Positions 22,065-29,409 of a DNA stretch of 29,409 nt are shown piece by piece. The DNA lies in NCBI GenBank assembly GCA_946615875.1, contig CAMOIK010000003.1, positions 1-29,409 of the forward strand, in the 5' to 3' direction. The notes beneath the pieces are model-generated. The model was not told where the DNA came from, searched no databases, and saw nothing but the letters and a program-made list of their open reading frames with translations. This DNA comes from an uncultured Verrucomicrobiota bacterium (GTDB lineage Bacteria; Verrucomicrobiota; Kiritimatiellia; RFP12; UBA1067). A program made the translations under genes and the position numbers. Numbering within the stretch: position 1 is the stretch's first letter; every line of letters starts with the position of its first letter.

Positions 22065-24106
22065 AAGTCGGATACCACGCCGAGCAGGTCCTTGAGGGCG
22101 GCGATCTGCAACTGGTCGCCGTATGCGATCACAAGGTCGTTCGGCGCGAACACCCACCCAGGCCCGGGGTTGCGGTGCAGCTTGCCGGCGCGCACCACGC
22201 GCACGATGTTCGCGCCCGTCTTGGCGCGTATGTTCAGCCCCGCGATGGTGGCGCCGATGGCCGGCGAGGTCTCGGGCACGCTGACGCGGTGGATAAGCTC
22301 CGCCGGCACGGTGAGGACGAACGGGTTCTCCGGCAGGTCGGGGCGCTCGTGCCGCAGGTGCTCGTCCGCCGCCATGGCCTCCTTGATGCGCCGCGACGCC
22401 GCCGCGAAGGACCTGTGGAAGAAGCGCCAGCCGAAGACGAGCGCGACGAGCAGTATGATCGTCAGGGAGATCTTGATCTTCGGGTCGGGCGGCACCAGAT
22501 TGACGTTCGTCATCGTCATCTGCGCGAACCAGAGAAGGACGACGGCGACGAGCGCGAAGAGCCGCACCGCGTGGCGCAGGGCGCTCTGCCAGTGCGCCTC
22601 GCTCTTCCCCCTGCCCACCACGACCTCCGCCAGCGCGTCGCCGAGCGAATGCGCCGTCTTGACCATAGGCGAGAGTATCGCCACCATGAAGAGATTGAAG
22701 ACGAGCGCGAAGATGAACTGCTTGTGCGCCTCGATGAACCCGGCGCGCCACGAGCGGTCCGCCAGCAGCGAGCAGCAGATTGCCGCCGCGAACGCCAGCA
22801 CGAAGAAGACCGCCAGTATCGTGATAGCCGAGCGCATGTCGTGGGCCGCAGGGGTCGCCTTGCTGGATTCGCTGTAGCGCTCTATAGCCTCGCGGTAGCC
22901 TTTGAGCGCGGCCTTGATCTTCCCGGGCGTCTTGCGCTCCACCCACTCGCCGAATGGCTCGGAAAGCTTCAGGAGGACGGGGTTGAGAAGCGTGGTGAGG
23001 ATCGAGACCGCCACCACGATCTGGTACATCGGCGTAGAGGAATCGTGCGTGATCACGGCGTAGAGCAGCGCCACCATGAACGCGAACTCGCCTATCTGCG
23101 CAAGGCCCAGACCAAGCTGCACCGCCGTCTTCACGCTCTGCCCGCACAGGAGCGCGCCGAACGTGCAGTTCAGGAACTTCCCGCCCAGCACCACCCCGCT
23201 CAGAAGCAGTATCGCCGGCCAGTGGCGCAGGCATTCCGCAGGATTCACGAGCAGGCCGATCGAGACGAAGAATACTGCCGCGAACATCGACTTCAGAGGA
23301 CCGGCGAGCCGCGTCAGCCGGTAGCGCACGTCGCTGGTCGAGCCTATCACGCCCATCAAAAACGCTCCGAGTGCCAGCGAAAACTCGAACTTCCACGCGA
23401 TGTAGGATACAAGGAAGCAGAAGCCGAGCGCCGTCAGAAGCAGCGCTTCGTCGTCACCGCGCTTCGCCACCGACTTCAGCAGGCGCGGAACGATCGCGAA
23501 GCCGACGACCAGCGTCACCATGAAGAACACCGCCAGCCCTCCCATGGAAGCGCCGACGCCGCCGAGCGACATCCCGCGGCCGTTCGCCACGCCGGTTATG
23601 AGCGCGATCATGCCAACGCAAAGTATGTCTTCGCAGACGGATGTGCCCATCACGAACTTCACGAACGGCCGGTCGTTCCAGCGCAGTTCCCCGATTATCT
23701 TCGCAAGCAGCGTCGTCGCCGAGTCGCATATCGCGGCGCCGAGAAAGAGGGACGGCACGGTTCCCCAACCGAACACGCGCGTCCCCACGGTGTACCCCAC
23801 CCACGTCATCAAAACTACGTCGATGAGCGCCACGGGCAGCACCACCCCCTTGATCGTCTTCAGTTCGCTCGTCGAAAAGCCCAGACCCATCGAAAACATC
23901 AGCATCACGATGCCGAGCTGCCCGATCGTCTGCACGGATGCTTCATCGGCGAGGAACGATCCTCCCCACGTGTATTTGCTCAAGAGGATGCCGGCGAAGA
24001 TGTAGCCCAGAACTTTCGGCCATTTTAGGCGGTCGAAGGCGATGGCCACGAGTCCGGCCACCGCCATCAACATTGCGAGGTCTTGGAAAAACGCTCCTTC
24101 GGTCAT
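22061..24106 (-). CDS. CPA2-family cation:proton antiporter with C-terminal RCK_C domain
   Basis: The 681-residue membrane protein has about 385 N-terminal residues forming a monovalent cation:proton antiporter-2 bundle (VLGYIFAGILLSKYTWGG, GLAQIGEFAFMVALLYAVI). A second hydrophobic block follows (about 425-560, at least three helices), then a cytoplasmic RCK_C/TrkA_C domain (about 595-681: VPAELIHRVSVPETSPAIGATI, GWVFAPNDLVIAYGDQLQI), which in the family binds regulatory ligands. The nucleotide-binding TrkA_N domain of KefB/KefC is absent. The start is two bases after the small unknown gene and is supported by AAGGA about six bases before the ATG. Likely role: Na+ or K+ and pH homeostasis; ion specificity is unknown. 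Confidence 0.9.
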   Translation of the reverse strand: MTEGAFFQDLAMLMAVAGLVAIAFDRLKWPKVLGYIFAGILLSKYTWGGSFLADEASVQTIGQLGIVMLMFSMGLGFSTSELKTIKGVVLPVALIDVVLMTWVGYTVGTRVFGWGTVPSLFLGAAICDSATTLLAKIIGELRWNDRPFVKFVMGTSVCEDILCVGMIALITGVANGRGMSLGGVGASMGGLAVFFMVTLVVGFAIVPRLLKSVAKRGDDEALLLTALGFCFLVSYIAWKFEFSLALGAFLMGVIGSTSDVRYRLTRLAGPLKSMFAAVFFVSIGLLVNPAECLRHWPAILLLSGVVLGGKFLNCTFGALLCGQSVKTAVQLGLGLAQIGEFAFMVALLYAVITHDSSTPMYQIVVAVSILTTLLNPVLLKLSEPFGEWVERKTPGKIKAALKGYREAIERYSESSKATPAAHDMRSAITILAVFFVLAFAAAICCSLLADRSWRAGFIEAHKQFIFALVFNLFMVAILSPMVKTAHSLGDALAEVVVGRGKSEAHWQSALRHAVRLFALVAVVLLWFAQMTMTNVNLVPPDPKIKISLTIILLVALVFGWRFFHRSFAAASRRIKEAMAADEHLRHERPDLPENPFVLTVPAELIHRVSVPETSPAIGATIAGLNIRAKTGANIVRVVRAGKLHRNPGPGWVFAPNDLVIAYGDQLQIAALKDLLGVVSDF

Positions 24107-24108
24107 GC

Positions 24109-24483
24109 TTATTCCTTGACTTCGGAGAGGTACGCGCGCATCGCATTCGCGTCATCGCTTTCCATATCGGTTTCTGTGACGGTATTGTACTCAAGCGGCG
24201 CATCGCGGTCTAGTACGATGTTTCTTTCGAGCGTATCGAACAGGACTCGCAAATCACCCAAGATGTTTTTTGCGATTGTGCGCTGGTTGTCGTCGTCTTT
24301 GATTATGAGAGGGTTATGTTTATGGATACTCGCCAGTATTTCGTCCACGTTCGCGTCTCTGCGGTATTGGATGGTGTAGATGATGCCGTCGGACTCAAGC
24401 GAAAACGCATCTCTCGCGTCCGCCTTCGCGTCCAGCCCGGTCAAAGCGAAAAACTCCGTCAGCAGCTTCTCGAATTCGTTCAT
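24109..24483 (-). CDS. Small hypothetical protein, weak CesT-chaperone resemblance
   Basis: The 124-residue acidic protein (MNEFEKLLTEFFALTGLDAKA...) has no signal peptide or membrane helix. The first 50 residues follow a helix-then-beta pattern (LLTEFFALTGL, FSLESDGIIYTIQYRR) that recalls YbjN/CesT-like type III secretion chaperone folds; this is a weak resemblance only. Its DNA is visibly richer in A and T than its neighbours, a hint of different origin or weak codon selection. It lies 24 bases after tyrS and two bases before the antiporter, so it is part of the operon. Function unknown. Confidence 0.7.
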   Translation of the reverse strand: MNEFEKLLTEFFALTGLDAKADARDAFSLESDGIIYTIQYRRDANVDEILASIHKHNPLIIKDDDNQRTIAKNILGDLRVLFDTLERNIVLDRDAPLEYNTVTETDMESDDANAMRAYLSEVKE

Positions 24484-24507
24484 ATTCGTGCTTTGCCAAA
24501 CTTCTCA

Positions 24508-25770
24508 TCAAACCATCTTCAGTAGGAAGTTGTTTTTCTTGCCTTGCCTCAAGACGGCGATGCGGCCATCCACAAGATCTTCTTCGGCGAAGACGCGTTT
24601 GTCATCGACCTTGGCCCCGTTGAGAGCGAGGCCGCCCTGTGCGGCCATGCGGCGCGCTTCGCCATTGGACTTGAACATCCCCGCCGCGGCGGCGACTATG
24701 AAAACGGGTTTGCCGACTATCTCCGCCTTTGCGAGAGAAGCAGATTTGACGTCCTTGAAAATGTCTTCGAGTTCCGCCGCGCTCTTCCCGGCCACATCGC
24801 CGCCGAAAAGCGTCTGTGTCGCGCCGAGCGCGGTCTTCAACCCCTCTTCACCATGCACGAGGCGCGTCAGTTCCTCGGCGAGCGCCTTCTGCGGGATTCT
24901 CGCTTCCGGGTGCGCCTTCATCTGTGCTTCAAGGTCGGCGATTTCGTCGAGCGACCGCATCGAAAAGACCTTGAGGTAGCGGATCACGTCGGCGTCCGCC
25001 GCCCTCAGGAAATACTGGTACCAATCATAGACGCTCGTCATCTCTCCATTAAGGAAGAGGGCGTTGCCTTCCGACTTGCCGAACTTCCTGCCAGTCGAAT
25101 CCAGGAGAAGCGGGAAGGTGAGGCCGTAGGCCGTCTTGCCGCGCATCCTGTGCACGAGGTCGGTGCCGGCGGTGATGTTGCCCCATTGGTCTGCGCCGCC
25201 CACCTCCATCTGGCAGCCGTAGTTGTCGTAGAGGTGCAGGAAGTCGTTGCCTTGGAGTATCTGGTAGGAGAATTCGGTGAAGGTGAGCGCGCCTTCGCTC
25301 GCCTCCAGCCGTTTCTTCACGCTCTCCTTCGCCAGCATCTGCGGGACGCGGAAGTTGATCGCGATGTCGCGCAGGAACTCTATCGCGCTTGTTGATTTGT
25401 ACCAATCGTAGTTGTCAACCAGTATCGCCGGGTTTGGTCCGTCGAAATCGAGGATGCGCGCCAGGTTTTCGCGGATGCCAGCCTTGTTTTCGGCGACCTG
25501 TTCAACGGTGAGCATGTTGCGCTCGGCCGATTTGCCCGACGGGTCGCCTATCAATCCCGTGGCGCCGCCGACGAGCGCAATGACCTTGTGGCCCGCCTGC
25601 TGAAAACGTTTCAGCACCATGATCGAGACCAGGTTGCCCGCCTGCAGACTGCGCGCGCTCGGATCGAATCCGCAATAGACCGTCATAGGCGTCTCTAGCG
25701 CCTTCTCTATCTCCGGGTCGGTCAAAGCCTCGACCAGGCCCCTTGCCTTGAGTTCTTCTAAAAGCTTCAT
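24508..25770 (-). CDS. tyrS: Tyrosyl-tRNA synthetase
   Basis: This enzyme charges tRNA-Tyr. The 420-residue protein aligns along its length with bacterial TyrRS: VYCGFDPSARSL, KRFQQAGHKVIALVGGATGLIGDPSGKSAER, GADQWGNITAG, the KMSKS-equivalent RKFGKSEGNALFL, and a C-terminal S4 RNA-binding domain (about 355-420). The class I HIGH motif reads QAGN (43-46) rather than the common HIGH or HVGH. The ATG at 25770 lies seven bases after a TATAAT box, so the mRNA is probably leaderless. Confidence 0.96.
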   Translation of the reverse strand: MKLLEELKARGLVEALTDPEIEKALETPMTVYCGFDPSARSLQAGNLVSIMVLKRFQQAGHKVIALVGGATGLIGDPSGKSAERNMLTVEQVAENKAGIRENLARILDFDGPNPAILVDNYDWYKSTSAIEFLRDIAINFRVPQMLAKESVKKRLEASEGALTFTEFSYQILQGNDFLHLYDNYGCQMEVGGADQWGNITAGTDLVHRMRGKTAYGLTFPLLLDSTGRKFGKSEGNALFLNGEMTSVYDWYQYFLRAADADVIRYLKVFSMRSLDEIADLEAQMKAHPEARIPQKALAEELTRLVHGEEGLKTALGATQTLFGGDVAGKSAAELEDIFKDVKSASLAKAEIVGKPVFIVAAAAGMFKSNGEARRMAAQGGLALNGAKVDDKRVFAEEDLVDGRIAVLRQGKKNNFLLKMV

Positions 25771-25777
25771 GGTGCGT

Positions 25778-25790
25778 ATTATATCATATT
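25778..25790 (-). promoter_or_regulatory. tyrS promoter overlapping the aroC-aroB stop codon
   Basis: On the minus strand, AATATGATATAATA matches the shared promoter 14-mer at 13 of 14 positions. The TG of the extended -10 is part of the TGA stop codon (25784-25786) of the upstream fusion gene, and TATAAT (25778-25783) follows immediately. The tyrS ATG begins seven bases after the hexamer, so transcription should start at or beside it. Confidence 0.7.
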
Positions 25791-27697
25791 TTCACGTTCA
25801 ACAGTTGATTCGCCTCGATCCTGACCAGCCTGACGTCGCCCCATGCGCATGGAAGCGCGAAGACGACGGCCGCCCCCTCTCTCTTCTTGTCGCCCTTGAT
25901 CAGAGGTGCCAGCGTGGCGAGGGTCAGGCCGTCCGGCAACGCCACCGGCAGCCCTGCGGCGGCGAAGCGTTCTGCCAGTTCGCCGCTCCATCCGTCGGCG
26001 GCCAGGCCAAGGCGTTCGGCGAGCCGCGCTTCCTCAACGCAGCCGATGGCGACGGCCTCGCCGTGCGAAACGGCGAACCCGGTGGCTTTCTCGACGGCGT
26101 GCGCCACGGTGTGGCCGGCGTTCAGCTTCGCCCTCTCGCCCGTGCGCTCCGTCGGATCGGCGCGCACTATGCCTATCTTCACAGCGAGGTTGCGGCGGAT
26201 TTCATCCGGCGAAGGAATGGCGGAAAACGTGCCGCGCTCCAAACCGCCTATGATTTCGTGCTTGATCATCTCCGCCCTGCCGCAGGCTAGTTCGCGCTGC
26301 GGCAGCGTGGCGAGGAAGGCGGTGTCGATGACCACGCGTCTTGGCGGATGAAAGGCTCCGGCTAGGTTCTTGCCTGCGGCGAGATCGCAGGCCGTCTTGC
26401 CGCCATACGACGCATCGACCATCGAGAGCAGCGTTGTCGGGACGTTGATCCAGTCGATGCCGCGCATGAACGTGGCCGCCGCGAACCCGGTCAGATCGCC
26501 CGTCACTCCGCCGCCGATGGCGACTATGCGGTCCTTGCGCCCCAGCCCGGCCTTCGCCATGGCGGACCATATCGCGCAGACGGTGTCGATGGTCTTGTGG
26601 TTTTCTCCGGAAGGCACGACGAATATCGCGTTTTCGGCGAGACGCGGGTAGAGGCGGGCGACGTTCGCGTCGATAACGCATGGGCCGAGCGCCGCTATTT
26701 CGTCCGTCATGCCTTCGCCGAAGGCCACCACGCCTTCCTCGAGCAGGATGGCGTCCAGCAAAGTGAACGCGGTCAGCGCCTCCACTACTGGCACGGCGCG
26801 GTAGGCGATGCAAGGGTCGTGACGGCCGCGGACGACGAGCGGGACTTCCTTCATCTCGCGAAGATCCACGCTGCGCTGCTCCTTATATATGGAAGGGGTG
26901 GGCTTGAGCGCCACGCGAAAGACGAGCGGCATTCCGCTCGTCATTCCTCCGAGGACGCCTCCGTGGTTGTTGGCAAGCGTGACCACGCGGCCGTCGCGCA
27001 CGGCAAAGGCGTCGTTGTTTTCGCTGCCTTTCATCTCCGCCGCGGCGAAGCCTGCGCCGAACTCCACTCCCTTGACGCCGGGGATGCCGAACAGCGCCTG
27101 CGCGAGGGCGCCGTCCACGCCGTCGAACATCGGTCCTCCCAGGCCGACGGGCAGGCCGGTGACGACGCACGAGACCACGCCGCCGACGGAATCGCCCTCC
27201 GCTTTGGCGGCCTTGACGTCCCCAGACCGTTCCACCTTGGCGAACACGGCGATGCCGCGCCGCTTCAGTTCCTGGAGGCAGATGCCGCCGGCGATGCACA
27301 TTGCCGCTGTCATCCGTCCCGAATTGGCGCCGCCGCCGGGCGGGATGCGCCCCGTCTTCACGAAGTTGGGGTAGTCGGCATGGCCTGGGCGCGGCACGGT
27401 CTTCTCGTAGTCGCCGCTGCGCGTGTCCGTATTGCGTATGATCGCTTCGATGCTCGAGCCGTCGGTGACGAGGGAAGATTCTCCGATCCGCCGCACGCCC
27501 GTCAGGAATTCAGGCCTGTCGGGTTCGCGGCGGGCGGTGGAGAACGCGTCGCGCCCCGGAGCGCGGCGCTCCATGAACGCCTGCAGCTCGACCAAATCGA
27601 TTTCCATTCCTGCGCCGAGGTTTTCGAGGCGCATTCCGATCTGCGGCGCGTGCGACTCGCCGTAGATCTCCAGCCGGAGGTGCTGTCCTATCTTCAT
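25784..27697 (-). CDS. aroC-aroB: Bifunctional chorismate synthase / 3-dehydroquinate synthase fusion
   Basis: The 637-residue protein combines two shikimate-pathway enzymes. Residues 1-about 322 are chorismate synthase (last step, FMN-dependent), with H16 (YGESHA), ARREPD, H106 (RPGHADY), NNHGGVLGGMTSG, and RGRHDPCIAYRAVPVVEA near 290-307. Residues about 323-637 are 3-dehydroquinate synthase (second step, NAD- and zinc-dependent), with GGGVTGD (395-401), D428/K434 (DASYGGK), K443, E476/K479, R522/N526, H529/H533 (NAGHTVAH) and H545 (HGEAV). The AroB N-terminal strands (about 35 residues) and the AroC tail are missing at the junction, with no linker. The stop overlaps the tyrS promoter; the start is one base after the argS stop. 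AroB-AroK fusions and the fungal AROM protein are known; this pairing is unusual. Confidence 0.93.
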   Translation of the reverse strand: MKIGQHLRLEIYGESHAPQIGMRLENLGAGMEIDLVELQAFMERRAPGRDAFSTARREPDRPEFLTGVRRIGESSLVTDGSSIEAIIRNTDTRSGDYEKTVPRPGHADYPNFVKTGRIPPGGGANSGRMTAAMCIAGGICLQELKRRGIAVFAKVERSGDVKAAKAEGDSVGGVVSCVVTGLPVGLGGPMFDGVDGALAQALFGIPGVKGVEFGAGFAAAEMKGSENNDAFAVRDGRVVTLANNHGGVLGGMTSGMPLVFRVALKPTPSIYKEQRSVDLREMKEVPLVVRGRHDPCIAYRAVPVVEALTAFTLLDAILLEEGVVAFGEGMTDEIAALGPCVIDANVARLYPRLAENAIFVVPSGENHKTIDTVCAIWSAMAKAGLGRKDRIVAIGGGVTGDLTGFAAATFMRGIDWINVPTTLLSMVDASYGGKTACDLAAGKNLAGAFHPPRRVVIDTAFLATLPQRELACGRAEMIKHEIIGGLERGTFSAIPSPDEIRRNLAVKIGIVRADPTERTGERAKLNAGHTVAHAVEKATGFAVSHGEAVAIGCVEEARLAERLGLAADGWSGELAERFAAAGLPVALPDGLTLATLAPLIKGDKKREGAAVVFALPCAWGDVRLVRIEANQLLNVKI

Positions 27698-27698
27698 G

Positions 27699-29390
27699 TC
27701 AGATGTGCTTGGGCGTATCTATTCCCAGCAGCCCAAGTCCCTTGCTGAGCACTTCTCCGAAGACGGAGCAGAGCGCCAGCCGCGAACCCCTGACAGGCTC
27801 TTCGCTCTTCAGCACGGGCGTGTTCTGGTAGAACGACGAATACGTCTGCGCCGTCTGGTAGAGGTAGTCGGCGAGAATGGAGGGCTTGTAGGCCTCGGCG
27901 GCGCGCGCCACCGCGCCCGGGAACTCCAGCAGCTGCAGGGCGAGACGTTTTTCGTGGGGCGTAAGCGGGGTGTCGCGGCGCGAGAGGGCGCCGACGTCCG
28001 GCACGGGGCACGACGCCTTTTCAAGCAGCGAGCAGACGCGGGCGTAGGCGTATTGCAGATACGGTCCGGAGTTGCCCTCCAGGGCCAGCGCTTTCTCCCA
28101 TGTGAAGTCTATCGCCGTCGCCGGGTCGTGGCTGAGGTCGGCGTATTTGACGGCGCCGATGCCGATCTGCTCGGCCAGGCGCTCGTCGCCGCCGCGCTCC
28201 TTGACGATTTCGTAGCTGCGCCTGACAGCCTCGGACAACAGGTCGTCAAGCTTGATCAAGTTGCCTTCGCGCGTCGAGATCGCCTTGCCCTGGTAGCTCA
28301 TCAGCCCGAACGGCACGTGCACGAGGCGCGCGCCGCAGCCCATCTTGGCGCAAATCGAGAAGAACTGCTTGAAGTGCAGCTGCTGCCGGTCGTCGGTCAC
28401 GTAGATAATGCGCTCCGGGGAGTAGTCGGCCATGCGCGATTCCACGCAAGCGAGGTCGCTCGTCGTGTAGTTGTAGCCGCCGTCCGATTTGCGGACGATC
28501 GCCACCCCCAGCCCTTCGGACTCCAGATTGACTATGAGCGCACCTTCGCTTTCCACCGCCAGGCCCGCCTTGACGAGGCGCTCCACCACGCCAGGCATCA
28601 TCGAGTTGTAGAAGGACTCGCCGCGATACGTGTCGAACTTGACGCCGAGCTTCGCGTACATCCTCTCGAACTCGCCTATCGATATGTCGATGAACCTCTT
28701 CCACAGCGCGAGGTTTTCCGCGTCGCCCTGCTGGAGCTTGACCAGTTCGCGCCGGCACGCCTCTTTCCACTCGCCGTCGGACTCCTTGGCCTTGGCTGCG
28801 GAGAGGACGTAGCACTTCTCCAGGTTGGCGACGGTGAGGTTCTCGCGCTCGTCGTCCGTCAGGCACTCGCGGTAGCCCTTGATAAGTATGCCGAACTGCG
28901 TCCCCCAGTCGCCGAGATGGTTGTCCGCTATCACATCGTAGCCTAGGGCGCGGAAGATGCGGTCGATGGCGTTGCCGATGACCGTCGAGCGGATGTGGCC
29001 GATGTGCATCTGCTTGGCCGCGTTCGGGCTCGAATAGTCTATGACCACGCGTTTGCCGGCGCCGCTCTGGACGATGCCGAGATGCCCGTCGGCGGCGAGC
29101 GCCCCCAGGCGTCTGGCCAGCCAGGCGTCGCTGACCGTCAGATTGAGAAAGCCCGGCCCCGCCACCTCGACCTTCGAGAAGGGCAGCGAGGCGTCGGCGG
29201 CCAGCGCGTCGGCGACGCGCCGGGCCGCGTCGCGCGGCTTGAGCCCGAATTTTTTGGCCGTCTTCAGCGCGTCGTTGCATTGGTAGTCGCCAAACTTCGC
29301 ATCCGTCGCCGGCACGACGCGGATTGACGAGAAATCTTCGCCGGGAAACGCGGCCTCGAACGCCGCCCTGACTGTGTCGCTTAGTGTCAT
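27699..29390 (-). CDS. argS: Arginyl-tRNA synthetase
   Basis: This enzyme charges tRNA-Arg. The protein has 563 residues from the preferred start, with an N-terminal Add-1 domain (through VEVAGPGFLNLTVS), the HIGH motif in SSPNAAKQMHIGHIRSTVIG, the class I core (NHLGDWGTQFGILI), the variant KMSKS region (LMSYQGKAISTREGNLIKL) and a DALR anticodon-binding domain at the C-terminus. The first in-frame ATG (29396) abuts the -10 hexamer and should lie upstream of the transcript. The second ATG (29390), six bases after the hexamer, is therefore chosen as the leaderless start. Confidence 0.96.
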   Translation of the reverse strand: MTLSDTVRAAFEAAFPGEDFSSIRVVPATDAKFGDYQCNDALKTAKKFGLKPRDAARRVADALAADASLPFSKVEVAGPGFLNLTVSDAWLARRLGALAADGHLGIVQSGAGKRVVIDYSSPNAAKQMHIGHIRSTVIGNAIDRIFRALGYDVIADNHLGDWGTQFGILIKGYRECLTDDERENLTVANLEKCYVLSAAKAKESDGEWKEACRRELVKLQQGDAENLALWKRFIDISIGEFERMYAKLGVKFDTYRGESFYNSMMPGVVERLVKAGLAVESEGALIVNLESEGLGVAIVRKSDGGYNYTTSDLACVESRMADYSPERIIYVTDDRQQLHFKQFFSICAKMGCGARLVHVPFGLMSYQGKAISTREGNLIKLDDLLSEAVRRSYEIVKERGGDERLAEQIGIGAVKYADLSHDPATAIDFTWEKALALEGNSGPYLQYAYARVCSLLEKASCPVPDVGALSRRDTPLTPHEKRLALQLLEFPGAVARAAEAYKPSILADYLYQTAQTYSSFYQNTPVLKSEEPVRGSRLALCSVFGEVLSKGLGLLGIDTPKHI

Positions 29391-29395
29391 GCGCA

Positions 29396-29409
29396 TATTA
29401 TACCATATT
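29396..29409 (-). promoter_or_regulatory. argS operon promoter (extended -10, leaderless)
   Basis: On the minus strand this is AATATGGTATAATA, identical to the pseudokinase and metG promoters. TATAAT lies at 29397-29402. A start of transcription about seven bases downstream falls on the ATG at 29390. The window ends here, so any -35 region is out of sight. Confidence 0.75.

Noticed and set aside
22175..24028. A 617-codon open frame on the plus strand opposite the antiporter
   Set aside because: It is arginine-, histidine- and glutamate-rich with no recognisable motif. It lies entirely opposite a well-supported membrane protein gene and is a by-product of high GC content.
25784..27697. The AroC-AroB fusion as a sequencing or assembly artefact
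   Set aside because: A lost stop codon alone would leave the ends of both domains in place. Here both domain ends are trimmed, and the frame reads cleanly through the junction.
26597..27748. A 383-codon plus-strand frame opposite the AroC-AroB gene
   Set aside because: It is a composition-driven shadow: the minus-strand frame holds both complete active sites.
29394..29396. First ATG of argS as the translation start
   Set aside because: It directly abuts the TATAAT hexamer and would lie upstream of the expected transcription start; the ATG six bases further fits.

Overview
The window comes from a high-GC bacterium, most likely a member of the PVC superphylum close to Kiritimatiellota or Lentisphaerota. 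This placement is inferred from gene content: a kinase-like protein with BspA-type leucine-rich repeats and a C-terminal SHD1-like domain, PEGA and FHA proteins next to a Tad-type secretion protein, an exported agarase or beta-galactosidase-like enzyme, and aroC next to aroB as in chlamydiae (here fused). No ribosomal RNA, tRNA, CRISPR array or intact insertion sequence is visible. Coding density is very high, and no gap between genes exceeds about 170 bases.

Layout. (1) 1-6001, plus strand: an intrinsic terminator of an upstream gene, then a promoter and three closely spaced genes: a membrane pseudokinase with LRR and SHD1-like domains, an RluD-type pseudouridine synthase, and an exported glycoside hydrolase. 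(2) 17137-6028, minus strand: a nine-gene run led by metG: metG, tadC-like, FHA protein, PEGA protein, tlyA, kbl, a D-aminoacylase-family amidohydrolase, nfo, panC. Several junctions are overlaps of one or four bases, which suggests translational coupling. (3) 17308-20586, plus strand, divergent from metG: a TetR-type regulator, an exported alpha/beta hydrolase and an LplT-like transporter fused to a PlsC-type acyltransferase. This looks like a small regulated phospholipid-remodelling operon. (4) 29390-20656, minus strand: argS, a chorismate synthase/3-dehydroquinate synthase fusion, tyrS, a small AT-richer unknown gene, a CPA2 cation:proton antiporter with an RCK_C domain, and an unknown protein with a possible transglutaminase-like Cys-His-Asp triad.

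Regulation. A 14-base extended -10 promoter (AATATGGTATAATA) occurs identically upstream of the pseudokinase gene, metG and argS, with one change upstream of tyrS. At the pseudokinase, tyrS and argS genes the start codon lies only 6-8 bases after the -10 hexamer, so these mRNAs should be leaderless or nearly so. At metG and tetR the start lies further away and a strong Shine-Dalgarno sequence is present. The metG/tetR intergenic region holds a 9-bp-arm palindrome whose core recurs inside the tetR promoter, a candidate TetR operator.

Most notable: the AroC-AroB fusion, which has lost the ends of both domains at the junction but keeps both active sites; the pseudokinase, which lacks both catalytic aspartates; the leaderless promoter family, which moves the argS start two codons downstream; and the TetR/hydrolase/LplT-PlsC operon.
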